Assembly: GCA_963854735.1 (NCBI GenBank)
Contig: OY978109.1
Coordinates: 186,001-250,000, forward strand
Direction of reading: 5' to 3'
Length of the DNA: 64,000 nucleotides
Source: Marvania coccoides
Lineage: Eukaryota; Chlorophyta; Trebouxiophyceae; Chlorellales; Chlorellaceae
This document shows, piece by piece, positions 12,374 through 23,665 of this stretch. The notes beneath the pieces are model-generated. The model had not been told where the DNA came from. It did not search any database and worked only from the letters and a program-made list of their open reading frames with translations. The position numbers and the translations under genes were made by a program. Each line of letters begins with the position of its first letter. Within the stretch, counting starts at the first letter, position 1.

Positions 12374-13693
12374 TCAAAAATAGGTCCATGAACTCGGCGA
12401 TGCTGGCAATGGCAGTCCTCTTATTGCTGCCAGCGAGGAGGACGGCGGGGGCGGAGAGAACAGCGCCATAAAGTTTCCTCTGGCTCCAGACACTGCTGCG
12501 GCGGCTGCCGTAAAGGGATTTCCAAGCTGTTCTTCTTGAACTCCTGCCCCGGCTTGTGCCGTTGCAGACTGAGGCGGAGAAGGAGCAGAGGCAGCTCTCG
12601 CTGTTTCCTCGTCGTTTGCTGGGTCCTCCCACTCTGCAGGGCCCTGGAAGAGGGCTGGGGAGAATGCAGGGGCGGAGGGATCGATGGGATCAATGCCTGG
12701 CGAGCCACGCGGCAAAATCCTAAAATCGAGGTGGAGAAGCATGGAAAATTAGCTGATGCGGCGAAAAAGAAAGGGAAACGGCGGTTTACCTTATGTCTGC
12801 ACAGTTCCTGTAATCGAAAAGAGAAAGGATAATGCAATTTTAGAAGCAATTTCCACCGAAGCTCAAAATAAACTAAATTAAAGAAATTCGTCCTCACCAA
12901 AACTCCTCCGGCCAGTTGGTTTCTCCTCCGCCGCAGGGCGCCAAGTACCGCAGCTGAAACTGCCGCGGCGTGCCGGTGGGGTTGCACGAGTTACCCGTGA
13001 CCCAGTGCGCTTGCATCACACACTTGGCAGTCACGCCATCGCACGCCAAAGACTGAGGAAGCTGAAATGTGGCATGAAAAGCCCTGGGAGGGTCGAAGCC
13101 CTGGTCGCTGGCATTCCCCAAGTACTGCCAGCTGCTGTTGGCAAGCTGTGCGCCGGTAATGTTGGCTTGCGTGAGAATGTGCTCGTCAAGGCATGAGTTG
13201 GTGAGCGCAGCGCGCTCGGCATCTGGAGAGAGGCCAGCAGGGAAGCGGCAGATGCGGTACTGGACCTTGCCTTTGTGGTAAGCGGCGACGTCGAATGCTA
13301 TGTTGATCTGGCTGCCTTGTGCAAAGGTGCCGCGAAGGGCTGTGCCGTTTGCATACGGCCCGCCAGCTTCATGGGATAGGGGCCCGACAGCGGGGTCGCC
13401 GCACATGCCATGCATCGAATTGGGGAAGGGCTCCGAGCCACGGGTCTGGCGGATGCCGCCTGCATTGCAATTTGAGAGAGAAAGAGCGGGCCGGGACTTT
13501 GAGCTGCTGAGTGTTTGCCTTGAGCAATAATTTTTTGACGTAGGTACAAGTGCTGACCGGCGTTCCAGCATTGCGGGCAGCTGTCGCTATTGTGGAGGTA
13601 GTTTCGACTGACAGGGATTGCCAAATAGCCGTGGGCGCGGGAGCGCTGGGCTGCGAGCGCTAAAATCAACAAAATGCTCGATAACGCCAGCAT
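12374..13693 (-). CDS. AA15-like lytic polysaccharide monooxygenase, secreted
   Basis: Four exons (13693-13558, 13459-12898, 12807-12790, 12719-12374) give about 353 residues. A signal peptide (1-20, ending QRSRA) places His21 at the mature N-terminus (HGYLAIPVSRNYL), the first ligand of the copper histidine brace. Further AA15-type motifs are CPQCWNAGG, HGMCGDP, HEAGGPYANGT, then DVAAYHKGKVQYRICRFP with candidate second copper ligand His107, PRQFQLRYLAPCGGGETN, and FWNCADIR (~232-239), which is split by an 18-bp microexon. AA15 enzymes oxidatively cleave cellulose or chitin. A ~115-residue Pro/Ala/Ser-rich extension with no recognised binding module follows. Use ATG 13693: the in-frame codon at 13720 is GTG. 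A role in wall or matrix remodelling is inferred. Confidence 0.85.
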
Positions 13694-14448
13694 GTTTTGC
13701 AATTTCAAGCGCAATCTCACTAAATTAAGTTAATATTATTTGGAATACGGCTGAATTGACTGCGCATTGCAAATTTTCGGGGAAACGAAATTGCAGTCAA
13801 AAAGCCCGCTATTTTTTTGGCGCGCGCGCTGAATGAGTACTGCTTGTGCTGTAAATGAGAAGGTAGCGCTGCAGCGCGGGGATTCCTAGTGGCATCCCCC
13901 ATGCTGCCCTTGTGGGAAGGGCGCTCTAGGCATGTATCTTTTGAACTCCCAAACCAGTCTCCCCCATGCTGCTTCTTATGGCCCAGGCAAATTACAACAC
14001 TTTGCATGCACGGGAGAAAAAGGCTAAAGAGGCAGGGATTGTACGTACAAACTAAAATAATGAAATTTAAACAACGAAAAGAGAGCATCTTTAAAGAGTA
14101 AAAAAGCAGGCGCTGTGTTGCTCCAATGGGGGAGGCAGCTTGCCAAGAAAATGATATTATTATTCAGTTAACTACTTTCAAAAGTAGTAGGATTAAAAGG
14201 GACTTTACAATAAAAGGGGGATATGAAAAAAAGGGGGCATGAAATGCGTGTTACTTCTCACAGTAACGCATGAGAAGCAGAACCGAAGTTTGTACTTTAT
14301 TTAGCATAGTTAACTTTGTATCACTAGGTTCTCAAGAGAGACTTCCATTCAATTCGTTCCAGTTACAACTACCTACCACGACTTCAAAATTGTCTTTCTG
14401 CATTGAAGGACAAAAGAAGAAAACACTTTCGAGAGGACCCATACTTGC
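13694..14448. other. intergenic region
   Basis: No gene supported. It contains the promoter side of the LPMO gene and the 3' flank of the membrane-protein gene ending at 14449. The complement of TGTAA (ttaca) occurs near 14365-14369 and could serve as that gene's poly(A) signal. Confidence 0.45.
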
Positions 14449-15948
14449 CTACTGTACAACCATCATGTCGTTCCACATCAACAGGTACCAGTAGGCCGAC
14501 CCTGCGCCCGCGAAGATCACCGCCGCCAGCGGCCACGGCGAAAAAGCGCTGGACCGACGTTCCCGCCACACTGCTTGGTCCTGCGGTGCCAAACGCTGCG
14601 GGTGCTCCTTCGCAAAGTCCAGGCGTGCTGCATAGTCACCCGCCAGCGACACCAGCGACGGCAACAATAATCCCAGCGTGAACTGCAGCCAGCGCACCAG
14701 TGGGTTGCACACGTCCGCCTGGGAGTCCAATTCTGGGCGGTCTAGAGCCACGGCTGCGACCATAGGGATGCTGAAGGCGATGGTGTGGAAGAGCGGGCGT
14801 GAGGCGGCGGTCTGCATGGTGGAGCAGAAGGGGTGAGAGGGGCGCACGCGGGACATGACGGCGAGGCCTGGTGGGGGGGGGAGGGGGAGAGGGGGCGATG
14901 AGTGATAATTGAATTAATTTATTCGAATTTTGGAGAGTTTAAATTACCGCGGCCAGAGTTCACGCAAACTGTTTTCCAAAGCGAGATATTTTCATTTTTA
15001 ATAACCGGCAGCTAGCTGTAAAAATCTGCGACGTTTGCATGAGAGGTATGCCACAAACTCACTGAATGCGTTCAGGGGGATGCCCATCTCCGGCGGCAGC
15101 TCATAGCCAAACAGCAGAATCAGCCAGAAGAGGGTGCGTGAGCCGATGAGCATTCGAATGAACAGATTGGAAGCGTTCAGCCCCGTGTGCTCCATGCGGT
15201 TGATCATCACCGCGTCACGGTACAGCCCACCACCAGGGTGAAACACATAGCTGCAGTTACGAGTAATTCCAAAGCAAAGCGGTGAAATAAACGTGCGGTT
15301 GAGAAAGTCCTGTTTCTGTTTCTGTTTTGAATTTGAATTTGAATATAAACCTCTCGTACCTGGCGAGGGCGGCGCACACGAAGAAGTTGCGGTGGCGCTG
15401 GTACCACTCCTTGCCCAGCAGGCGCGGCAGGAAGGCTGGGGCAACGATCATCATGAAGTGGCAGGAGGAGCGAAGAATGGCACCATAAGAGAGGGTAGAC
15501 CAGTGGCGGGCGATGATGGAGACCCAGAGAAGGGACCACGGGAGAATGACGTAGCGATCCTTGCTGGCCCACTCGAGTCCTGAAGAAAAAAAGGGGTAGA
15601 GGAGAGAGATGTTGGCATAGGACCATGAGGAATAGGACCACGAGTAAAAAATTGAAGTTGGGCTGCACGGGCACCAGCCCGTTGTGCGCATTCTATGTAT
15701 TTTCTGGCTGTTTCAGTCGAGGAGGATGACTGTGGGGAGATTGGGTGCCTCGAATTCGATGGGATGAACGACTCACTCCGCGCTCTTTTGAACTCCCGCT
15801 CGCTGCTGGGGTCGTTGAAGCCCCATGGAAGCCCCATCAGCAGGTGTACGCGGGAGACCTCGGCCATCCTTGCAAGGACGCGGACATAAATTGATCTATT
15901 TTCTTCGAACTTCTTATTTTCCGAGACCGCGCCACTCAGCTGCTTCAT
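14449..15948 (-). CDS. unrecognised multi-pass membrane protein
   Basis: Four exons (15948-15777, 15579-15360, 15250-15063, 14867-14449) give about 332 residues. I do not recognise the family. It has several hydrophobic segments: YVILPWSLLWVSIIA, AILRSSCHFMMIVAPAFLP, ASNLFIRMLIGSRTLFWLIL, PLFHTIAFSIPMVAAVALD, WLQFTLGLLLPSLVSLAG and PLAAVIFAGAGSAYWYLLMW. Conserved-looking polar stretches lie between them (LLGKEWYQRHRNFFVCAALARY, YRDAVMINRMEHTG). The in-frame codon at 15954 is GTG, so the first ATG is 15948. It is transcribed divergently from the tetraspan gene starting at 16142, with a ~190-bp shared upstream region. Confidence 0.7.
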
Positions 15949-16141
15949 CGCCACGGAAAAAATGCATGCATATCTTTTGCTTTTATTACAAAAGTGGGTG
16001 TTTTATTCAAGCTCTCTCGAGAAAAATAAGTACCACAGTTCGCGTTAGGCGCGAGCGCTCGAATCGAGGAGAAAAAAATTGTGCGAGCAAAAGAGTTTTT
16101 GAACCCGCTGGCTGTTTCACCCATTATAACGAATCGTCAAC

Positions 16142-17084
16142 ATGTCAGGCCTTACCCCTGTGCACCAGCAGCTCCGCAATGGGCCTGGAATTCGCCATTC
16201 GGCGATGGCCGTTGCCCTCTTGGCTGTTTTAAACGTGCGTCTAGTTATTGCAGCTGTATATATACCCATCAATTATTCAGCTATCAAATTTACAATCTCA
16301 TTTCAGCTATCGCTAAAAATAACCAACTCGTTCCTCAAAAAAAACTATGCAGATTGTGTTATCAGTCGCGCTGGCAGCCATCGTCCGCCAGAAACTGGAC
16401 TACCAGTCGGAGTCCCCGTACTGCTACCTCAATACCAAGGGCCAGGTCTGCGTTTTCACGTACGTCACCGCGGGCGCAGTTGCCGTCATCATGCTGGTCG
16501 CCGCAGCCCCCATCCTCTGGCTGGCCCGCCAGAACGGCACGCCCCCCAAGCTGATCAGCGAGCAGTTCTCGCTGGCGTTGTTTAGTTTCTTCTGGCAGCT
16601 GATCATGAGCATCACTATCACCATCCGCGGCGGCCAAGCCACCGACGCCGGCATCCCCGGCGATTCTGACCGATCTGCGGCGATGGCCATGGCCTGGCTA
16701 GCCGTGGCGTCGGCCGTCGGCATGTGTGGCCTCATTGCAGCAGATCTGTAAGCATTCTCTCTGTTTTTTTGCTAATTTCTATTCCTGTTTTATTCTCCAA
16801 GGTCACGTCCCAGGTCTTGCTCCCTTTCTTTTTAATTTGGCTTTCCTGAACACGTGCCAAACACAACTCCAGTTTATAAATTACTATAATTATTAAACAA
16901 CCTTTCTTTCTTCCTAATACTTTCTTCTTATTATTTTCGCTGCAGGTTTGTGCAGCGGAAAAACAGAGTGCCGGAGGGACACGGCCACGATGAGGCATCC
17001 GACAGCACCGTCGAGACGGTGTCCAGCATAGAGGACAAGATGCTCAAGGGAAGACCAAACGGTGCCCTTGCCGACCACGTCTAA
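16142..17084 (+). CDS. small four-helix (tetraspan) membrane protein
   Basis: Three exons (16142-16234, 16353-16747, 16946-17084) give about 208 residues. Hydrophobic segments at roughly 22-45, 70-95, 110-135 and 160-182 predict four membrane spans with short loops. An RxxxDxxxxxPYCYL loop follows helix 1. The C-terminal ~35 residues are hydrophilic and Ser/Glu-rich. The layout resembles MARVEL or CASP-like proteins, but no diagnostic motif lets me name a family. A TGTAA poly(A) candidate lies at 17259-17263. Confidence 0.75.
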
Positions 17085-17258
17085 CTCGGAAGAAACAGCT
17101 CCGCTGCTGATTACAACTCTTCAAGAAACCTCTCAATTGTTCTCTCAGTTCCGCTCTTTGTTTGCTCTGCCTTTCTGCTTTATACATTTAGTTACACAAG
17201 AAATACAAGAATTAAGAAAGTTTTTTCCATGCATCATTAAACGTGAAGCTCCAATTTT

Positions 17259-17263
17259 GTAAG
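17259..17263 (+). terminator. TGTAA poly(A) signal candidate
   Basis: TGTAA lies ~175 bases after the tetraspan gene stop (17084). TGTAA is the common chlorophyte poly(A) signal. A five-base word is frequent by chance, so this is only a candidate. Confidence 0.3.
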
Positions 17264-17353
17264 AATATATTAATGGGTCGTCGTCGGTATTTTCGTTATT
17301 CACATAGCACACATAGCTAGTAGCTTTCAAACAGAATTTCAAAATGGTGAGTA

Positions 17354-18324
17354 TCACTCGAGGAATGCCCAGAAGATGACTGCCAAAGAAAGCATTGCCA
17401 TCACTTGTGTGGTTGCGGGTGCAAATGCAGCGCTGGCAGGCGGCGGTGGGATTGAGAGAGGGACAACGGAGGGCGTAGGGGCGGGTGCGGGAGGGATGAC
17501 GGGGGGTGGTCGCTGGGGCGGGATAGGTGACGGCGGGGGGGAGAAAACTGGTGGGGGAGGGGAGGAGAGGGTGATAGGCGGAGGAGGTGAGCTTGGGGGC
17601 GGCGAAAATGACTCGGGAGGCGAGCTTGTGGGGCTGAGCGGCGGGGATGCAACTGGAGACGGAGGAGGGGAGCTGTTCTTCTCCTTGGCCGGCGGCGGTG
17701 GGCTGCTGCTTGCTGCTTTGGGCGGCGGCGAGGCTGCCGTGTTTGCATCGCACACCAAACACTTTTCCCACGCTGTATCTAGCGCCGCCGTGTCGGTGGT
17801 GTTGCCCGCCTTCTCCAGTTCAGTCTGCAGCCACTCTGGGAGGCTGTCCAGGCCGCTGGCGAACGGGCTGGTTTGGAAATCGATTGCCTCCTGCGCTGCC
17901 TTGGTTTTCCACAGCCCCTCGCAGGAAGTTGCCGTGGTCTGCTCGTACTGCGTATCCACTTTGACCAACTGGTTGAGCTCGCCCAGGTGCTCGAGGTAGC
18001 AGTCGGCGTCACACTGGCTGGGGTACACTAGGAAGGATGCTGGGTCGGGCGTGGCGCCTGTGGCCTCTGCCTTGGCGGTGACTAAATCCACGCATACAGG
18101 CTCCCATCCCACGGTATTATAGCAGTTCCACGCGCAGTTTGCGTATTTAATGTCGCAATCCGGACACCTTGCGGCTCTGCAATGACAAAACGCGGTTTGT
18201 TTGGGGGTAGTTAGAGGTTCGGGGGGAAGGGAAGAAGGGGATCTTGCGAAGTTTACCTGGATGCATGTGCTAGAAGCATTAATGCGAGGGCTGCGGCTGC
18301 CCTGGGGCGGAAAATGCTCGCCAT
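17354..18324 (-). CDS. secreted Cys-rich / Pro-rich wall-type protein, probably GPI-anchored
   Basis: Two exons (18324-18257, 18176-17354) give about 296 residues. A signal peptide (MASIFRPRAAAALALMLLA) is followed by a ~150-residue Cys-containing globular domain with pairs such as CPDCD, CAWNCYN, CDADCYLEH and WEKCLVCD. Next comes a ~100-residue Ser-Pro-rich module with SPPPP and PPSP repeats of the hydroxyproline-rich/pherophorin type. A C-terminal hydrophobic tail (TTQVMAMLSLAVIFWAFLE) fits a GPI-attachment signal. The Cys domain is not a pherophorin domain that I recognise. Extracellular matrix or wall surface is the inferred location. Confidence 0.8.
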
Positions 18325-19849
18325 GAGGAATGCTTCCGTAGATCTTGGAATCTTGTCTTGCTCGTGTCCAAATATAGAAGATCTGGGGCGTATAGGTGAA
18401 TATATTGATAAAAGTATGTTTCTTCAAGTGATTTCCGCACTAATAACCGAGTCCTTTTTCACGCGGAGAACTTGTTGACACGTTGGGACAGACGAGTGTC
18501 CGACTTACCCACCTTTCCCCCCTACTTTCTTTTTTACCTTTTCTCATAGTAGAACCCCCGATGCGTAGCAGTCTTACTATCGAGAGAGAGAGGGAGAGAG
18601 AGAGAGACAGAGAGAGGATAGAGCGGGCAAGGCCACGATTTGATTTTTTTGAGGAGAGGCCTCTCAAAGTGAGGGGAAGGAACTTTTTTAGAGCAGGCTA
18701 CTCGTGAGGTCATACATGTTGCTCTCCCATTGCAGCATATCACCAAGATTTAAGAAGCGAGACTGCAGCCTGATGCAGATTCCTTTTTGTTGCTGGAGGA
18801 GCAGCTCATCCCCTCTGTTCAACGACAGCTCGATGGTAATGTGGTGCAGTCAGGGACGCGGGGCAATGGCTTGTACTTTTAAAAGAAAGAGCCACATTGA
18901 GGTGATGGCTGGCGTTAGGCTTGACTGCGCAGAACATCCAGGAGAATATTGCAGCACAATGCGTACAGATCCAGAATGCCTACTCAGGCATAATCGTCGA
19001 AAATAAAGCAGAAATGAAATTATAAATTTAGAGGCATACGAAAAAGAACAGTCTGGTTTGGCTGCCACTGCCGGGTCCCAACTCTTTCAACTATGTACTT
19101 CATTTCAGCATGCAGATACTTTCGATTGATTCTTCGGAGTACTGGGACTGGGTGGAGGAACACTAGCTTTCCGCTCTCCTTTGTTCGGGGCATTCTCAAG
19201 ATTAAAAACAAATGAAAACGCGGCGCTCTTCCCATGAAAAGGCGAATCGTTGGTGCGTCAGGGTGTTCATAACTTTGAAATGTATAAATACCGTTATTGT
19301 ATTTGCAATTTTCGCTCGATTTCGTTCGATTTTCGATGACGGAAGCTAGGAAGCTAGGGGGAAGCAGCTCGCTTGCTCAATAAAAACAAACGCATACTCA
19401 GATTCAAAAGCAAAGCTCTCTCAATTTTTTTTGCATATGGTTTCAATTTCACTGATCTTCTATACTTTGAGGCCCACCTCGAAGAGGCTGCTGGCTGCTG
19501 CTGCTCTTCGTTGGCTTTCAGCTGAAAGCAACGCTGCACACGGCTTTCACGCCCCAGGAGAATCGCGTAAGCTTTAAAATAGAGACTAAAACACCAAGCC
19601 TGGCTCTTTGGATGAAGTCCAATGCCCCATTTTTCTACTTTGGTTTACTGCTCCCGCCCCGCAGCAAAAACTGATGAATCTTCATCGTCTTATTATTTTC
19701 CAGACGTTTCTGTGGAAATGCAGCAGGCTGGGCACCCTGAAGAAGTCAGGTTCCACGAAGAAGGCGGGTATTTTAATTTAATTTTGAGCAGCAGAGCCAT
19801 TTTAAAAATAAAAGTTCGCCCTATTTCCTATTGAATTGGGTCTGCAGCC
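18325..19849. other. long intergenic region with a (GA)n tract
   Basis: About 1.5 kb with no supported gene. It contains a purine microsatellite at 18581-18617 and ends just before the small plus-strand gene at 19850. An open stretch at 19712-19760 followed by a possible GT donor could be an upstream exon of that gene, but I cannot confirm it. Confidence 0.45.
18581..18617. repeat. (GA)n microsatellite
   Basis: A near-pure GA dinucleotide run with a few interruptions, upstream of the Pro-rich protein gene. Confidence 0.9.
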
Positions 19850-20323
19850 ATGCGGATGCACATGTTCTCAGAGAAAGACCGCTTGGACCCCCGCTCAGAC
19901 GCAGGCAAGCCTGGGGACACCGGCGGAGACCGCGCCATCGGACCGGAGACCATGCGGCTGGCAGAAGAGAGCGCCAAGACCATGGAGGATCCACAGGCCC
20001 TTTCCAACGAGCCCATTCCGCTGACCCCCGACGAGGTGGCTCCTGAGTACGTTATCCCGCGATGCCAATACGTTTTATTTGTTCGTCAAGAAAAGCAGCA
20101 ACTATATCATTTGTTTAATTGCTATTAATAAAGGTACACAAAGGGCGCCGCGCCGATGGACTTCGGGGCGCGAGAGGGCGGCAAAGGTGGGCCTGGGAAG
20201 ATTGAGGCCAACCCCGCGCATGTGCCTCCTTCCGCAGCAGCGAAACAAAGGGCGGCTGAAATGGCTGCTGAGAAAGAAGAAGAGGAGGAAGAGCCTCCGC
20301 ACGTGCCGGACTACTCCCGCTAA
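19850..20323 (+). CDS. small hydrophilic protein of unknown function
   Basis: Two exons (19850-20046, 20134-20323) give about 128 residues. The splice junction makes EYTKGAAPMDFG. The protein is polar throughout, rich in Glu, Pro, Ala and Gly, with no signal peptide or membrane segment. It starts MRMHMFSEKDRLDPRSDAG and ends with a Glu run and PHVPDYSR. The composition recalls LEA/seed-maturation-like disordered proteins, but I see no defining repeat, so no function is assigned. A CTGCAG immediately before the ATG could be a splice acceptor, in which case more N-terminal sequence lies upstream. It converges on UTP25, with stops 117 bp apart. Confidence 0.6.
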
Positions 20324-20440
20324 ATGAATATCGGTTGTATTAGGAGGACAGCAAGCTCGCTTCCTGTTCCCAAGCATGCTTTGAACATTAATTAAAAAAA
20401 CGGGGAAAAAATATAATAGAAGCAGAAGAAGTAAATTTTC

Positions 20441-23268
20441 TCAGCAGAACAAGAAGGTGCCCTTCTTCTTCTTCAGCATCGTGCGCGCCCGGTCACTGCC
20501 CACCACGCGCTCCAGCCGCAGCGCGTCGTACCGCGAAAATACCACCGTTGCTGTGGCTGCCCCCGCCCCCGGCGTGCTTTCTTCTTCAACCAGGTTGACC
20601 AGCTCCTCGTAGAACTGGGGGTGCTCCGGCAGCTGGTAGAAGAAGGCGTCTTTCACCCCCCGAATGCGGTGGCGGTTGTAGAATTGCGCGCGCTCGGTGT
20701 AGAGCAGCACCCGGCGGCGTCCGTCGGCAAAGTAGGCGCGAGCCCTGGCCATATCCGCCCGCTCAGTATACTGCATTGAAAAGGAAAAAAATGGAATTTC
20801 AGTTAAATGAGATGAATGTTGGCACAAAAATGGGAGAAAATGGCTGCAAATTCAAACTAATAACAATGATATTTTGGCTGTTTATTTTTCTCTCTGTGCC
20901 ATGCGTTCACCTCGCAGACTGCAAGGAACGAGGCGGACTCGGAGCGCAAAAAGTTGCGCACGCGAACGAAGTCAAAGTAGGAGGGCACGAAGACCAGCTG
21001 GCCCCCTCCCCTCGCTGCCTCTCGGATCCTGGGCCACACTGCGGCCTTGAAGTGCTCAAAGCGGGCGTCAGGTTCGACAGCAGGGCCGGCGCCCGGAGGC
21101 AGCCGCAGCCACTCAAACACTTGGCGCACCTGCGCAGTAAAGAAACAGCAAATTATAATTTATTGACAAAAAAAAAATTATATGGAAATAAACGCGAAAA
21201 ATACGCGGATTCGGAAATCCACTGTGTTTACCTGCGGCACAATGCGGCCCAGCACGCCTCTGTGCTCTGCGTCCAGCTTCACCCTGCCTGCGTAGTTGGC
21301 GCACCCCCGGCCCACCAACGCAGCCATCTCAGCCGAGGCAAAGCTGCTCAGCACCACCGTCTGGCGGTAGTGCTTAGCTTGCCCTGCCAGGTACCACTCC
21401 CGCACCCGCATAATGTCCACGTCTCGCTGCTGTGAAGGCAGTCGATTGAGCGCCGTCATGACAGTGGTGACGTGAGTCCAATTCTGCATCTGCAGCACGT
21501 CTGCTCGCTCCATGACCACGATTTCTATGGAAGACAAAAAGTCCGCGGCCCCAGGGTCGTTCCCCTCGCTCAGTTTGGTGGCGAGCGCCAGCGGAGAAGC
21601 CACGAGCACGTCAGAGTTATAAAAATCGGCAAACAGCCGCACAGCGCCGCGGGTGAGCTTGATGCCCAGCCGAAAGTGGTCATCCACGTTGCCAGCAAGC
21701 AGAGCGCGGTGCTCTGAGGGTTTTAGCGCCACTGCGGTCTTTGCACGCTCGCTCAATCCTTCTAGATCTTCGTCTTCATCGTCCCCACCAAACTCCTCGA
21801 AAAATCGCTGCTTGTTCTGGATAGAGTCGGTGCGGGTCTCCCGCAGCGCCAGAGTGAGCAGCCTGGACACAACTTTGGCGGCGGAGTTGCGCATGGGCAG
21901 CAGCAACAGCACCTTTGGCCGCGTGAAGCCTTGGTCTCGAGGGGTCTCGCCAGGGTCAACTGCAGCCGCGCGGTCGTTGTTCTTTTTGATGCGGTCGGAG
22001 GTGCGGGCCACGTGGTTGAGCACGTGCAGCAGCACAGCGTCCAACTCTGGGTCAGGGGCGCCTGCGAGGGAAATTTATGAACATTCGTGTTGAGTACATT
22101 GGGAGAAAGAAGCTAGTGGTGGTGGTGTAAAACTAACAGTGGTCTTTCCATGGTTGATTGAATCAAATCATGCGTTATTAAGGCCAAAATGGAGGCTGAA
22201 ATGTAGTTTTGAAAACGACAGGGCAGCCAATAAATAAATAAATAAATTGCCTGTGGAGGTGGGATAGGGTCTGCATGGGTATAGCACATCGCAGTAGGAC
22301 GAAAGCAGCGCAAACAGCGCCCTCTGCTGCGGGGAAACGAAGTCTTCTTGAGGACTACTCCCTGCCTCCGCTTCTGCTGCCTTCACTTCCCGCCATCTGG
22401 TGATGAGACGCTCTCTCACGCCGTACTGCCGGAGATCCTGCGGAACAAAAGCGGGCAGGCGCGCGCCCTCCGATGCCTGCAGCTTGGCGCGTGGCTGCCA
22501 CGCTTTCAGCAGCTCCGGCGCAACAGCTGCAGCGTCCACGTCTATAAAACCCTGTTGTGCTGCGCCCGCCAGCCGCGCCAGCGCCTCCTCGGACAGCTGT
22601 GAGTCTAGATGCGCGTCGAAATGGTCTTCAGTGCCGCCGCTGCTGCCTCTTTTTTGCTGCTGTTGAGCAGCACCGCTGCCGTTCTCCGTTTCTTTCTTCG
22701 TCTGTCCTGCCGTTTCTTCCGGAAACGGGTCGTCACCCTCGCCGCCATCCTCGCCGCTACTATCTTCTTCCAAATCGTCGCCTCCAGGCTGCTCCTCCTC
22801 CTCCAACTGCTCCTCTCCTTCAGCATCACCGCTCACTTCATGCTCTTCCTCCTCGTCTTCTTCGCTTTCACTTTCGCCGCCGCTGTCCCCCGCCAGCTCC
22901 CGTCGCCGCTGCAGGTACGCGCCCGCCACTGCGCCGCCCTCAGCAGCCAGAGAAAGCAGCAGCCGCTCATACGCACCGCCAGGGCCCTGCACCGCTCCCT
23001 TCAGCCGGTCATCATCCGATTCCTCCTCCTCGTCGCTGCTCTTGGGAGTCTCCTCCACCTTGGGTTTCTGTCTGGCCAGTTTTTCCAGCTTCTTCAGCTT
23101 GCGTTGGGCGGTGCGAGTGCCTATAGCTTTGAGGGCCGGGATGTCTGCAGCGGTGGGTTTGGCGCGCGGCGCGCGGGTGGCCTGGTTTTCTGCATCCTTG
23201 GACTTTTTGCGGGCGTCGTTTTCGTCCGGCCTGCCCAGCTTTCGTTTCAAAAGAGTCGCCAAGCCCAT
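20441..23268 (-). CDS. UTP25: U3 snoRNA-associated protein 25 (SSU processome, DEAD-like fold)
   Basis: Four exons (23268-22251, 22061-21232, 21129-20911, 20770-20441) encode about 798 residues. The first ~270 residues are basic, then very acidic and disordered. The UTP25/DEF domain follows: ALFALLSSYCDVLYP, LLHVLNHVARTSDRIKKNN, FTRPKVLLLLPMRNSA, FGGDDEDEDLEGL, NVDDHFRLGIKLTRGAVRLF, DFYNSDVLVASPLALATKL, SSIEIVVMERADVLQMQNW, and a second lobe with GQLVFVPSYFDFVRVRNF and RRRVLLYTERAQFYNRHRIRG. UTP25 resembles a DEAD-box helicase that has lost catalytic motifs and works in 18S rRNA processing in the nucleolus. The first intron has a GC donor (ACAG|GCAATT) whose phase fits exactly. The start MGLATLLKRKLG is at 23268. 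Confidence 0.93.
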
Positions 23269-23665
23269 GATTTATAATTGTTCTAGGAATGCATGCGTAA
23301 GAACGCGGTGTTCAATCTATATGTTGGCGGTATTTGATTATATTTTGCTTTCGATAGAGCGAAAATGCATAACACAAAAATATGAATTCAACTGTGACTG
23401 AAGAAAAAAATTAGTGCTCGTCTGCGTGCATGTGCGGGTTACTTTCTCAGATTGGTTATTATTCTAATGTGCAATGCATGCTCACGCCAGCATTCTACAC
23501 ACTGCCTGCCTCCGTGGTCCTGCTGCGTATGAAACGAGACGAGGTGCATCCTGAGATACGGACGCTGGGCCCTCTGCTTCTTGGGCTGATAGAGCCCCAA
23601 ACGATGTGGAAATCTGAAAATTGGGACTGGGTGAGGGGCACATTGGGCCCAGAGGCTTGAAATAC
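23269..23665. promoter_or_regulatory. bidirectional upstream region
   Basis: About 400 bp separating the divergent starts of UTP25 (23268, -) and the Cys-rich secreted protein (23666, +). No coding signal. It should contain both promoters; I see no clear TATA element. Confidence 0.35.

Noticed and set aside
13694..13720. N-terminal extension of the LPMO (RLRLKLQN)
   Set aside because: The codon at 13720-13718 is GTG, not ATG. The ATG at 13693 begins a good signal peptide and leaves His21 at the mature terminus.
15949..15954. upstream start of the multi-pass membrane protein
   Set aside because: The codon at 15954-15952 is GTG; the first ATG in frame is 15948.
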